This document shows, one piece after another, positions 52,210-61,436 of a DNA stretch of 64,000 nucleotides. The number at the start of each line of letters is the position of its first letter. Positions within the stretch are counted from its first letter, which is position 1. Source of the DNA: Pseudobacteriovorax antillogorgiicola. Its GTDB lineage: Bacteria; Bdellovibrionota_B; Oligoflexia; Oligoflexales; Oligoflexaceae. Made by a program: the position numbers and the translations under genes. The DNA is taken from NCBI RefSeq assembly GCF_900177345.1, contig NZ_FWZT01000030.1, positions 1-64,000 of the forward strand. The letters are read 5' to 3'. The notes beneath the pieces are model-generated. The model was not told the origin of the DNA. It saw only the letters and a list, made by a program, of their open reading frames with translations, and ran no database searches.

Positions 52210-53489
52210 AGCGAACCCCCCCCCAAGAACGTGTCTGTACTACCTCCGACCTTAGATCCAGTGATTGTTAGTCTTTCTTCATCTAGGAAACTATGCTGCG
52301 CACAAATATCGAGATAGGCAGAACGGCCTTCGGGTAAGGAGGATTCAAATACCTTTAAACCTGCGCCCATAGCTATAACCGTACGATTGAGATCAACGAC
52401 CTTTTCCTGGCCTGTGCTTTGATTGGCGCTTTCATGATGTTCAATACCCAGCCTCAGAGCGAGTTCACTAAAGCTAGTAAGTTGATAGGCAAAGCCGAAG
52501 CGGTAACTCCAAGTATCGTCAAGGCTAAGGTTTGAGCCGGGAGGTGTTTGGGTTAAGCTAGCAATGTCTTCGCCGTCGAGGTAGACGAGAGGTGCTTCAA
52601 AGCCCGACCACCTAGACCATTCTATTGAAGTATAAAAGCCTATTGATCCGTTGCGAAGGGCAAAGCCTAACTTGAAAATTTCTGGATCGTAGAATGGGAC
52701 GAGCCTCGTTTGCAAGGTCACAGGAATCGTTAAGCTACTATCGTCACCTGTAGCGCCCACTGCAAGGCGAGTATCAATCTTAGATTCGGTTTCTTGAGCG
52801 GCTCGATAGCTTGCACCGAGTGACCAAAACCCAGAAGATGTTTCTTGCCGCCACTGGAGTCCCCCGTATGGAGTTAACACAGGGACCATGTCCAAATTAA
52901 AACGTGCAGCGGAAGCCTTATTGTTGAGGGCCATATCCAAACTACCTTTGGCCCGCAAGGTATAGTAGCTGCCGATTCCTATGGAGAACGAATGCCAACG
53001 GGCTGCAAAAGCAGTATAAATCGCAGGTCGCTGCTGGCGATTTGCAAATCTTAGGTAGTTCAACTCATTGGGAGCACTGCCTGAAAGCTGCCCAAAATTG
53101 TCTGACGGCAAGTAAGCTGCAACTCCAAAGTGAAATGCTGGGCTTAGTGCTAGGTTCAAGCCAAAATTAGTCCCAGTTAAGGGAGAAGCTTGCGACGCTC
53201 GATAGCTTGAACGTGGTAAGCCCGATTGATCATCGGTCGAAGAATCATTTAGATCCTTTAAATTGAGCTTTGTGAGCTGATAGCCTACGCTAACTGAAGT
53301 GCCGTCCTGGTTTGTAAGTGATGCTGGGTTTGCGTAGGCTGCATAAGCTCTGTCACCACCAGCTGTCGCAGCATTCCCGAGAGCGACGCTTCTAGGGCTT
53401 ATTCCGTAGGTGTCTACGACGCTTGCTTTGGCTTGGTCAAGGTATAGACTTATAGAAGCCACGCTGACCATAAGCGTGATTCGATACAT
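52206..53489 (-). CDS. FadL/OmpP1-family outer-membrane protein
   Basis: 427 residues with a signal peptide ending DQAKAS. The mature start YGISPRSVALGNAATAGGDRAYAAYANPASL is the hatch region typical of FadL-type hydrophobic-compound channels; NPAxL follows the usual motif. It continues in long barrel strands. The C-terminus is odd: it ends TFLGGGSL after a run of nine Gs on the coding strand rather than in an aromatic residue. Its last codon overlaps the start of the giant lipoprotein gene. Confidence 0.82.
   Translation of the reverse strand: MYRITLMVSVASISLYLDQAKASVVDTYGISPRSVALGNAATAGGDRAYAAYANPASLTNQDGTSVSVGYQLTKLNLKDLNDSSTDDQSGLPRSSYRASQASPLTGTNFGLNLALSPAFHFGVAAYLPSDNFGQLSGSAPNELNYLRFANRQQRPAIYTAFAARWHSFSIGIGSYYTLRAKGSLDMALNNKASAARFNLDMVPVLTPYGGLQWRQETSSGFWSLGASYRAAQETESKIDTRLAVGATGDDSSLTIPVTLQTRLVPFYDPEIFKLGFALRNGSIGFYTSIEWSRWSGFEAPLVYLDGEDIASLTQTPPGSNLSLDDTWSYRFGFAYQLTSFSELALRLGIEHHESANQSTGQEKVVDLNRTVIAMGAGLKVFESSLPEGRSAYLDICAQHSFLDEERLTITGSKVGGSTDTFLGGGSL
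52216..52224 (-). repeat. G9 homopolymer at the gene junction
   Basis: Nine consecutive Gs on the coding strand (C on the plus strand) lie eight bases before the ATG of the giant lipoprotein gene and encode the glycines at the end of the FadL-like protein. The next 8 bases contain both the FadL-like stop and that ATG, so one base gained or lost changes the end of the first protein. Confidence 0.85.
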
Positions 53490-53909
53490 AAATACTCCCC
53501 CTTATTCGATCCCTCAATAGAATAGATACCTTTCAAATCAGGCCGTATAGTTGTGATTTTCTGAAAAGCGATGAGTATCAATGAAACAATTGAGGGTCAA
53601 TTGTAAAGTGGACTTCTATGAACAAAGACAAATTCTTTAAGCCTTTAATATTGGCCTATGACTTTCAAGTCGAACGTTCTCAAGACTATGACATTTTCAG
53701 AAAATATATATAAAAGCTCTTGATTTAAAGAGGATAGCCGATACGTGAAGGTGGTTTATTTTTATTCAACTGAACGGTGAACGGACTCTTCGTCTCTGTA
53801 TTGTTGATCTTGGCTTGCCGCTAATTACCCATGATAGACCATAGTAAACTAAGTTTTGCAGGAATCCCGCCGAATAAACCTTTAGATAGAATTGCTTCAT
53901 GAGGTCATC
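53490..53909. other. Region between the FadL-like and PilZ genes
   Basis: A 420-base gap with divergent promoters expected but not clearly readable. It contains a small plus-strand reading frame, 53618-53713, of 31 codons (MNKDKFFKPLILAYDF...) preceded by a weak GTGGA. No hairpin with a T tract is seen and no other feature is supported. Confidence 0.4.
53618..53713 (+). CDS. Doubtful 31-codon ORF
   Basis: ATG at 53618, stop TAA at 53711-53713. The predicted peptide is charged and protein-like. GTGGA lies about 5 bases upstream. No terminator follows, and it ends well before the PilZ gene. It could be a leader peptide or chance. Confidence 0.25.
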   Translation: MNKDKFFKPLILAYDFQVERSQDYDIFRKYI

Positions 53910-54287
53910 GTGATCAACGAGTCGTTGCTGATGCAAGAGAGGCGAACGGAGGTTCGTTACAGCTTGAATGGCTTGGTCCCCCTTCGGTTAGAACTAGAAA
54001 AGGGACAAGTTTTGGATGCGATTTTTCTCGATGCTTCGACACGGGGATTGGGGATGATCGTCGAGCCCTCACTCAAAGTTGACCAACAGGTCCTTCTCAA
54101 AGTTGGGGGAGGGATACAGCTAAAAATGTCGGTTCGATGGATAAAAAAACCCATGGGACTGACTGCGCCAGGAGTGCCAGTATTCCACCGAGCTGGAGTT
54201 TGCTTGCTTCAAGGTAGTGGTAGTCAAGGGGAAAAGCCTTCGAGCATTTTAGAGATACTTGAGAACTTTCACTGTGTGGATCACTAA
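53910..54287 (+). CDS. PilZ-domain protein (c-di-GMP receptor)
   Basis: 125 residues from a GTG at 53910; a TTG six codons earlier is possible. The PilZ signature is complete: RRTEVR (RxxxR type) near residue 12, then DASTRGLG ([D/N]-x-S-x-x-G) about 30 residues later. It binds c-di-GMP, such as that made by the cyclase at 8615. The protein is PilZ only, so it acts by binding a partner, probably the TPR/receiver protein whose ATG shares a base with its stop. Confidence 0.85.
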   Translation: MINESLLMQERRTEVRYSLNGLVPLRLELEKGQVLDAIFLDASTRGLGMIVEPSLKVDQQVLLKVGGGIQLKMSVRWIKKPMGLTAPGVPVFHRAGVCLLQGSGSQGEKPSSILEILENFHCVDH

Positions 54288-56341
54288 TGATATTCAACTT
54301 GAAACTCATTGAAAATGGTTATCTCCGGGTAGGAGTGATTGGCTCGTCTGAATCGAAGAAAGTGCAAATGCTATCAGCCTTTGATGGCCTTAAGTTTCAA
54401 GAGGTCAGGGGCTTTTCAAGCTTTGAGGAGGTTGAGCCATTCTTATTGCAAGGTAAGATTCATTGGGTATTCTCCACATTCAAAGACGAATCAGGAGCCT
54501 TTCTCTGTGATTTTCTAGATGAAATATACTCTCAGCCCATTGGTCACCCTATGGTCTTCAGTGCCCTCGTTCAGGTTAATGAAACCCATTTCCTACCAGA
54601 TGCCTTCGCCAGAGGTCTCTTTAGCTGGCACCCTGATAAAGGAGTAGCGGAATATAGTCGTCAGAGTCTTTGGCGTCTCAAGAGAAAGGTAGGGCAAGTC
54701 AATGGGCTTGCAGCTATGATCCCATATATGTTCTATCGTTCTTATCTTAAACAAAAGTCCATGTGGGACGAGCTGGTAGATCTTTGTGAGCAGATGATCC
54801 GCTGCTATCGCTATGAAGACGTTATCAAACTCCATCTGGTAGAGGCATATATCCGGGCCGGTCATGGAAAAAAGGGTAAGAGTCTATTGCGTGAGATTGA
54901 ATATTTCGAACCGTCCCTGGCGGGACAGATTGCGGAAGTTAGACGCAATGTTCTGGGTGAGGAGCCAAGTAAGACGGAATCTCTTGCCCAACGCTACCAG
55001 GTCAAACATGCAGTCATCGTCCAAAGCTCACTCGATCAGCGCAACAGCCATCGGGAGATGCTACAGGAATTTGGGTTCGAGCGTGTTGACTGTTTTGAAT
55101 CAGGTGAGGATGCTTGGCGGGTTCTAGCAAAAGAAAAGGTTGATCTTCTCCTCATGGATTGGAAACTTGAAGGTCTCCATGGTAGCTGCCTCCTACAAAG
55201 AGTTAAAATATCGTCTGCTTGGGACTTCCCGGTGATAGTCTACGCAGACCGCTTTAGAGAGCAAGAGTCGCAAATTATCAACCAGTACAGCGTGGCTCAA
55301 GTCCTACCAACGAAAGCTAGCCGCCATCTCAGTTCTATGGGGATATCTTGGTGCTTGGTTCAGAGTAAAGAGCCTACCGAAGCTCTGGGAATCGAAAGTA
55401 AGATTTTTGAGAGACTTGGCAAGAAGGACATTGCGCGGGCCTATCGATACTTTGAAAAGTATCTGAAGGTATCCAGTCGTGACCCTTCCAAAGAGAAGTA
55501 TCTTAAGGCCCAAATCGATCTAGCTGAACGCAACTACTTGGATGCAAAATACCTTCTAATGGAAGCAAACTTCGACTCGAAAGTGAACTCTATCAAGATT
55601 GATACTTTGATGGCTCGTTGCTTGCTTGAGCTTGGGGATTTTCAAGGAGTTCTCAATCTCCTTAAACGTATCAAGAAGAAGAGCCCTCAAAGTATTTTAG
55701 TCCTAGGGATTCTTGCTAAGGCATATGCGCGTCTCGGTGATTTAGAAAACGCAGCCCAGGTGGTTGATGAGGCTCTGGCGATTGATCGAGGGCATCCTTG
55801 GATTCGCCACACAGCAGCTAAGGTACATTTAGCCTTAGATGAGATGAAAGCTGCAAAGTCTGATATGGAAGATGAAGATTGGGAGCCTGTTACCAAGGAT
55901 AGTAACAATCTTGCATCGGTTTACTTTGAGAATAAGATGCAAGAGCGTGGTATAAACCTATTCAAAACACTCATTGATCTTATCCATGGTAGTAAGATAG
56001 CGGCTTCTCTAGAGCCAGTGCTGCTATACAATTTAGCTCTGTCATATAGTTTTCAGGGTGACCGGGAACTGGCCAAAAAACACCTAGAAAAGTGCCTGGT
56101 ATTTAAGAATAGTTTGGTGGTAGAGCTGGCACGGGAGATGAAACAGGCCTTCGAAGATGAGAAGAGCCCTGACCTGTTCTTTTATACCTTCGCAATTGAA
56201 GATGAACACCCCTATCAGGAGTTGGAAGAAGGGCAGGTTACAGGTGAGATATTAAATACCGGAACTGAAATCGATCTTGATGACCGCGTTTTTCTTCGCG
56301 GTCTGGTTCATGCGCCTAGGGCTTTAGGTAAGGCATCCTAA
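54287..56341 (+). CDS. TPR protein with two receiver-like domains
   Basis: 684 residues. Residues 1-110 look like a degenerate receiver fold (LRVGVIGSSESKKVQML...). A second receiver-like domain follows at about 245-350: YQVKHAVIVQSSLDQRNSH, then VDLLLMDWKLEGLHG, which keeps the phosphoacceptor aspartate, and PVIVYADRF. Helical TPR-type repeats fill the rest (about 370-620: ARAYRYFEKYLKVSSRDP, QSILVLGILAKAYARLGDLENA, NLALSYSFQGDRELAKKHLEKC). It is coupled to the PilZ gene (TAATG), so it may be the PilZ partner. Confidence 0.7.
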   Translation: MIFNLKLIENGYLRVGVIGSSESKKVQMLSAFDGLKFQEVRGFSSFEEVEPFLLQGKIHWVFSTFKDESGAFLCDFLDEIYSQPIGHPMVFSALVQVNETHFLPDAFARGLFSWHPDKGVAEYSRQSLWRLKRKVGQVNGLAAMIPYMFYRSYLKQKSMWDELVDLCEQMIRCYRYEDVIKLHLVEAYIRAGHGKKGKSLLREIEYFEPSLAGQIAEVRRNVLGEEPSKTESLAQRYQVKHAVIVQSSLDQRNSHREMLQEFGFERVDCFESGEDAWRVLAKEKVDLLLMDWKLEGLHGSCLLQRVKISSAWDFPVIVYADRFREQESQIINQYSVAQVLPTKASRHLSSMGISWCLVQSKEPTEALGIESKIFERLGKKDIARAYRYFEKYLKVSSRDPSKEKYLKAQIDLAERNYLDAKYLLMEANFDSKVNSIKIDTLMARCLLELGDFQGVLNLLKRIKKKSPQSILVLGILAKAYARLGDLENAAQVVDEALAIDRGHPWIRHTAAKVHLALDEMKAAKSDMEDEDWEPVTKDSNNLASVYFENKMQERGINLFKTLIDLIHGSKIAASLEPVLLYNLALSYSFQGDRELAKKHLEKCLVFKNSLVVELAREMKQAFEDEKSPDLFFYTFAIEDEHPYQELEEGQVTGEILNTGTEIDLDDRVFLRGLVHAPRALGKAS

Positions 56342-56392
56342 GCTAGGTCTTGTATGAGCATCATGCTGCTCAATGTAAGGAAGGACTGTTGA

Positions 56393-57160
56393 TTGATGAA
56401 AACACTACTATGTATTTTGGGAATTCTTTGGGGACATCAACTTATCGGCAAAGAAAAACTTGTAAAGTATATTGCCTGTACTAAGGATATGGTTGGCGAA
56501 GCTTGCAAGGAAACTGCTGAAGAATTTACCAAACTTGCGGAGCAGATTAATAATATTCAAAAGGAACTGGAAAGTAAGGGAAGTGAGCTATCAAAACTTA
56601 AAGAACAAGTAGCAAATAAGGAAAAAGGATTGGGATTAGCTTCAGCAAGGGTTAATTTTTTGATGAAGGACCTTTCTGATCCACTAGAGGCAGCAAGGCG
56701 GTTAAAAGACACTGCTGCCGATACTATTTTAAATCATGGTCTAGAAAAAAGTGAACAATCATTGAGTAGTGATGTCGCTAGGCATCAAGGAGAGTTAAGG
56801 CGATTTGCTTTTGCAAAAGCCAAACTCGCGGTAACAATCAATCGTGTAAATGCATCCAATTATGAACGAAGTAGGCAGCTATGTGAGCGTTCCTGGGCGG
56901 TTTTTGTCGGGCGTGCGCAGAACGTCGTCAATCGCATTGATGAACTAGAGCATCAAATCAGCAGTTATGAAGCGCTTGCTAAAGCATATCCAAAAGTGGG
57001 AACGAACGTCACGCCGGAACAACTGGCTTCTGCTAAGGAGTTTTTAGGGGATGAGTTTCGTCAGAAGTGGAAGCCATCTGCATACGAAAAATCATTTGCA
57101 AGCTATTTTTCGAGTGAGTATGAAACTGTACTTCAAAAGCTTAGAGAGGCAATAAAATGA
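56393..57160 (+). CDS. Exported coiled-coil protein with a Cx8C pair, paralogue 1
   Basis: 255 residues. A signal peptide (about 1-18) is followed by CTKDMVGEAC (Cys 29 and Cys 38, eight residues apart), a coiled-coil of about 60 residues (AEEFTKLAEQINNIQKELES...), and a helical end. It shares a full-length layout with the next gene: Cx8C, coiled coil, SDPLEAARRLKDTAADTIL, and VVNRIDELEHQISSYEALAKAYP. No known family. The ATG follows after AAGGA. It overlaps the next gene by four bases, so both are made together. Confidence 0.6.
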   Translation: MMKTLLCILGILWGHQLIGKEKLVKYIACTKDMVGEACKETAEEFTKLAEQINNIQKELESKGSELSKLKEQVANKEKGLGLASARVNFLMKDLSDPLEAARRLKDTAADTILNHGLEKSEQSLSSDVARHQGELRRFAFAKAKLAVTINRVNASNYERSRQLCERSWAVFVGRAQNVVNRIDELEHQISSYEALAKAYPKVGTNVTPEQLASAKEFLGDEFRQKWKPSAYEKSFASYFSSEYETVLQKLREAIK

Positions 57161-57978
57161 TCAAGTTCGTATTGTTATCGATTTTTTTGGTGCTTGTATC
57201 ATGTAAGACGACAAATCATGATGTCAGTAAAAGAAAGAAAGTAACTAAGTCCGAGATATCAAAGCAAGGTACAAAAATAGAGTACCTAGCCTGCAATCAA
57301 GGGAGTAAGCAAGCTGAATGCTTTGAAGTGAAAGAGGAGCTAAAAAACTTACAAGCATACATAGTACAACTCCAGAAAAATCTAGAGACAACGGATTTGG
57401 AGCTTGCAGCATCTCAGGACGATCTTGAGGCAAAAATGCAAACCCTGCAAAGGACACTCGATAGTGAACAGGCCTTGATAACTAGCCTTCAAGACCCACT
57501 AAAGGCGAGGACCAACATATTATCATCGACTGCCGATGATGTTGTCTGGTTTTCCGACAATACTGACTCGATCGATCGCCATAAACAATGGCACAGCAAG
57601 CTCATGGAGCATTTTGAAGACTATGCAAATGCTATATCGCGATTGAAGGGTGACTTTGGAGATGAAGATGTAGAAAACTACCGAAGGCAAAGTGCGAGCT
57701 TCTTGTCGGATTACTTCCGTGCAAAGAGGTATCTCAATCGAGTTGATAATAATCTAAAAGATCTGGAGAAGTACTTGGCAACTTATGAGGAGATGAAGAG
57801 TTTATATCCGGATCTTAAGATAGACAATGAATTGAGTACGGAAGAGCTGGTGTATGCGAAAGGCCAACTGGAACCGCAAAATAGGGACCAATGGCGAACG
57901 GAAAATTACTATCAAGATCTTAAGAAAAAGATTAACTTAAGGGTTGAGGAAATTTTAGCACAAAAGCCAAGCCAATAG
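57157..57978 (+). CDS. Lipid-anchored coiled-coil protein with a Cx8C pair, paralogue 2
   Basis: 273 residues. Lipobox LVSC places the lipidated cysteine at residue 16. A charged linker leads to CNQGSKQAEC (Cys 46 and 55), a coiled coil, QDPLKARTNILSSTADDVVW, and LNRVDNNLKDLEKYLATYEEMKSLYPDL. These match the upstream protein, but this one is membrane-anchored where the other is free. A duplicated pair making a soluble and an anchored form is the natural reading. Convergent with the M14 peptidase gene. Confidence 0.6.
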   Translation: MIKFVLLSIFLVLVSCKTTNHDVSKRKKVTKSEISKQGTKIEYLACNQGSKQAECFEVKEELKNLQAYIVQLQKNLETTDLELAASQDDLEAKMQTLQRTLDSEQALITSLQDPLKARTNILSSTADDVVWFSDNTDSIDRHKQWHSKLMEHFEDYANAISRLKGDFGDEDVENYRRQSASFLSDYFRAKRYLNRVDNNLKDLEKYLATYEEMKSLYPDLKIDNELSTEELVYAKGQLEPQNRDQWRTENYYQDLKKKINLRVEEILAQKPSQ

Positions 57979-57982
57979 ATGG

Positions 57983-58840
57983 TCAATGAGAAAGCTCGAC
58001 CCGATCCAAGCCATACGCTAATGCGATTAAACCTTTTACCGATCGCGAAACCACCAGCGGAAGTTTTTCAGGTGACGGACTAGCTTCTTCCGAGACTTCT
58101 AGAGTTAAGGCATAGGTCCCATAGACTTTGTAAGCATAATCGATGAACTCGCCCGTAGTTTTGTAGTCATGATAGGACTGCTGATACTTTTCAACTTTCA
58201 TAGCTTGAGCAACAACCCGCCCTAAGTTTAGAAATACCTCTGCATGATTGCTAGCAATTTTCGAGGATCCCCATGGCCATAGAACAGCTTCAATCCCTGA
58301 ATGAAGTGCCGCAGACGCTTTGAAGCGATACTTTTTCATAAGGCTAGAAACTAGTTTCGTCTCCCTTAACTGAAATGGCTCGGATCGAGAGAACGGCGTA
58401 GGGTAGTCTCGGTTGGGATCGATGCCATTGGCTCCGAGCCGACTATTGGCGGCATGCCCATCAGGGTTGACCAAGGGATGGACTAGAAAAACGTACTTCT
58501 TGAGGAGCCGATCGATGATGATGTTGCGATGCTTTCGAGACAAATAGTCAATGGCACCAAGGCTTGCCTCTGTGGATGCTTTTTCATTGCCATGATGAGT
58601 GCCATTCACATAGATCACCGGCGTATCGGGAGCCCTAGACTTTGTGATCAAGACATAATAGATTGGTCGGCCTTCCGTAGACAATCCCAAACGGTGGATT
58701 GAAACATGAGGGTGATGCCGCGCAACTTGATGCAGGTAACGGTTGATATACGACACATCGTGATACCGGTTGAATTGAATACCATTAGTGACTGGAGACC
58801 AAAAGAGGAAGCCGATTGCTGCTAAAAGCAAGCGTATCAT
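57983..58840 (-). CDS. Exported M14-type zinc carboxypeptidase
   Basis: 285 residues with a signal peptide (1-20). Zinc ligands and active site are complete: THHGNE gives H83-x2-E86, the third ligand is H180 in SAALHSG, and the catalytic Glu is E248 in ALTLEVSEE. The arginine region VNPDGHAANSR...GIDPNRDYP is also present. M14 peptidases of this short kind include zinc carboxypeptidases and peptidoglycan amidases/DD-peptidases; which one cannot be decided. It may act in the periplasm or outside. Confidence 0.85.
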   Translation of the reverse strand: MIRLLLAAIGFLFWSPVTNGIQFNRYHDVSYINRYLHQVARHHPHVSIHRLGLSTEGRPIYYVLITKSRAPDTPVIYVNGTHHGNEKASTEASLGAIDYLSRKHRNIIIDRLLKKYVFLVHPLVNPDGHAANSRLGANGIDPNRDYPTPFSRSEPFQLRETKLVSSLMKKYRFKASAALHSGIEAVLWPWGSSKIASNHAEVFLNLGRVVAQAMKVEKYQQSYHDYKTTGEFIDYAYKVYGTYALTLEVSEEASPSPEKLPLVVSRSVKGLIALAYGLDRVELSH

Positions 58841-58947
58841 GGAACCCCCGGATATGTAGATGTTGCTATCTTAATATCTTAAAAAGATCCATGTTGGCTG
58901 TCAAACGAGTATGAACTAGATCTGAAAAATTCAAAAATTTTTGCAAG

Positions 58948-61203
58948 TCAAGCAAGAGCAGACTCGTTGCCAGAGTCCAGTACAAAAAGACATGAAGAGT
59001 TGGTTTTAATAGCCAGGTCTCGAAGGCGATCGGGACCAATATTCCGTGACAGACCGAAGATATTGACATCGGCCCGAGGGGCATGCTCAATTTGATTCTC
59101 GAATTCTCCGTGGTACAGAAAAATATCGGTATTCGTGGGAAGACGAGCATCCTTTGCCAGCGAGTGGAGGAACTCGTGAGCTGGCGCGATGTTCTCTTTC
59201 TTGTTAATCACAGTAACTAAGTTGATTTTCCCCTTCCAGTTGCGGTTGAGCTGGTAGCCTAGGAGAATGGCGAGGTCAAGATTGGCGAGTCTCAAGCCTA
59301 AAGTCCAATCCGGGCTTTGATCCCGAATCCAGATATTGATCTCTCTCTCTCGTCCAAATAAGGTTTGGCCATTGAGAACGAGCATGGCAACACCCATCTG
59401 ATGCTCGTGGGCCACTTCAAAAAGTGCCGCTATTTCCTCCTGGTTAAGATGAGAGGTGTCGATATACAAGATGTTGGGTTTGAAAAAACTACCCTTCAGT
59501 ATCGAAATACCGATTTCAACTCCATGATCGATGGTATTTGAGTCGACTAAGGCGTGAGTTGCAAATAGACCTTCAGCACGAAAGTAGTCGATGATTTCTG
59601 CTAAACGCTTGTTGTCAGGGGCCCGGTTTTTACTACGTACGGTTAGAGCCTGAATCGATCCTTTGGGGGCGACTAGAGACAAAAGAAATCGATACTCACC
59701 TTGAAGCTGTTGGGAGTATTTGATCGGGACCAAAATATCAGGCTTCCAAGCTCGCTCCATTCCCTCGGTTTTGTGACTCTGAACTTGCCTGGCAGCCCAA
59801 TCGGCCAGGCCTATAAAGATTCCTGATCGAACTGTTTCCCATGGTGTCTCTAGCTGTCTTCGTTCAAGGTAGATGTAGAGGGCAATGACGATCGCAAGAG
59901 CCATGAGGCCGAAAATTGGGTGAATCACGGTAATTGCAAACACGCTCGTGATCGTACCAAGGGCAGGAACCCAGATGGGAACTTTAAATGTTGGGCGAAA
60001 GGATACCAAATTAAGGCTTTGCTCAATGAGTACGACGATGTTTAGAGTTGCATAGGTTAACAAAAAGAACATGGTGATCAAGGCGGCAACCCGGTTGAGG
60101 TCGCCTAACAAAAGCGAGATTCCTACAAAGATGCCGTTGATCACCATCGCATTTCGGGGAGTACCTCCTACGCTCTCTTTCGCAATGAAGTCCCCCTTGG
60201 GGATGATTTTGTTTTGACCAAGGGCGGCAAGCACATTCGGTGCTGCGACAAGCGAGCTTAATGTAGCTGAAAAACAAGAGCTGAGCAGGCCTATGAGAAC
60301 TGCTGGGCCCCAAAGTGAGTATTCAGTTGCAATAAGATAGTTGGATTGTAGCTCCTGAGGGGATGCGACAACGCTGTACCACACCATGAGCGTACCATAG
60401 GTAATCAGTGCCACGATCCACGCGGACATAGTACCAAGGGGAATGCTGCGCCGAGAATCTTCGAGTTTTCCCGAAAGGCTGGCACCGACTTTGATCCCGG
60501 TGCCGGCTGGGAAAAAGATCGCAAAGAGAATCCAGATACTTCCGGCTTCAAAATCACCCCAGAGCTGCGGGTTTCGGAATTCCTCAACGCCCCAGAATCC
60601 ACCGATCATGCTTCCTAAGGCAAATACAACCCCGATTAAAACGAGCGACTGCATCTTTAAGGCGAGGTTCTCACTGATGATGGATAGGATCAGCCCACAT
60701 AAGAAGGTGCAGGCAACCACTATCCTTGAGTCGTGATCTGGAAAAAGATAGGTCCAACCTTCGGCAAAGCCGTATATGTAGAGCGATGCCCCTAAACTTT
60801 GGGCCAAATACAAGGGTAAGCCGACAGCTCCTCCTGCTTCTAGACCAAGTGATTGGCTCACGAGTGCAAAGACACCACCTGCTCTAAGGCGAATATTGGT
60901 GGTGATCGAGCTGAATGAGAGGGCAGCGGTCCCAGTGATGATAAATGTCATGAACAAAATGAGAAGGGCTCCCATGAGGCCTGCGTGTCCAACAACCCAG
61001 CCCATCCTGATGTACATCATGACACCAAAAATAGTGAGAATCGTTGGTCGGAATACTCCAACATACGTTCCAAGCTTGCGTAGCTTGATGGGGCTTTCTT
61101 TCGAACCAGCTGCGGAGCTTATAATTTCGAGAGACTGCTGAGCCTCGTCGTGAGAGATTTCTTGTTTGCTTTGGACGCTTGTCATACTTCGCTTTCGTCG
61201 CAT
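58948..61203 (-). CDS. Cation-chloride-cotransporter-like amino-acid permease
   Basis: 751 residues with about twelve membrane segments in the first 470 residues and a long cytoplasmic C-terminal domain. The start KLGTYVGVFRPTILTIFGVMMYIRMGWVVG parallels eukaryotic Na-K-Cl and K-Cl cotransporters (SLC12), and the APC-type pattern continues. Bacterial members are uncommon and ions are not predictable. GGTGG precedes the ATG. It stands alone. Confidence 0.75.
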   Translation of the reverse strand: MRRKRSMTSVQSKQEISHDEAQQSLEIISSAAGSKESPIKLRKLGTYVGVFRPTILTIFGVMMYIRMGWVVGHAGLMGALLILFMTFIITGTAALSFSSITTNIRLRAGGVFALVSQSLGLEAGGAVGLPLYLAQSLGASLYIYGFAEGWTYLFPDHDSRIVVACTFLCGLILSIISENLALKMQSLVLIGVVFALGSMIGGFWGVEEFRNPQLWGDFEAGSIWILFAIFFPAGTGIKVGASLSGKLEDSRRSIPLGTMSAWIVALITYGTLMVWYSVVASPQELQSNYLIATEYSLWGPAVLIGLLSSCFSATLSSLVAAPNVLAALGQNKIIPKGDFIAKESVGGTPRNAMVINGIFVGISLLLGDLNRVAALITMFFLLTYATLNIVVLIEQSLNLVSFRPTFKVPIWVPALGTITSVFAITVIHPIFGLMALAIVIALYIYLERRQLETPWETVRSGIFIGLADWAARQVQSHKTEGMERAWKPDILVPIKYSQQLQGEYRFLLSLVAPKGSIQALTVRSKNRAPDNKRLAEIIDYFRAEGLFATHALVDSNTIDHGVEIGISILKGSFFKPNILYIDTSHLNQEEIAALFEVAHEHQMGVAMLVLNGQTLFGREREINIWIRDQSPDWTLGLRLANLDLAILLGYQLNRNWKGKINLVTVINKKENIAPAHEFLHSLAKDARLPTNTDIFLYHGEFENQIEHAPRADVNIFGLSRNIGPDRLRDLAIKTNSSCLFVLDSGNESALA

Positions 61204-61436
61204 TTAGGACCACCAAAGATCTTGATCAGTTTATCACCAAACTCTAGGAATTCTGTGCCGCCCTTGCAAATCATAGCCTGAGGCAGTATGCAGTGCTCGG
61301 CATAGGACCAAATATTGATAAAATATAGCAAATATATTCAAATATTTTCAGTAATTTATAGGGGAATCTGGCTTTGCGGATCGATTTTTCTTAAAGCCTG
61401 ACGATATTAGGGTTAGGAGCAAATACTGGGGATATT

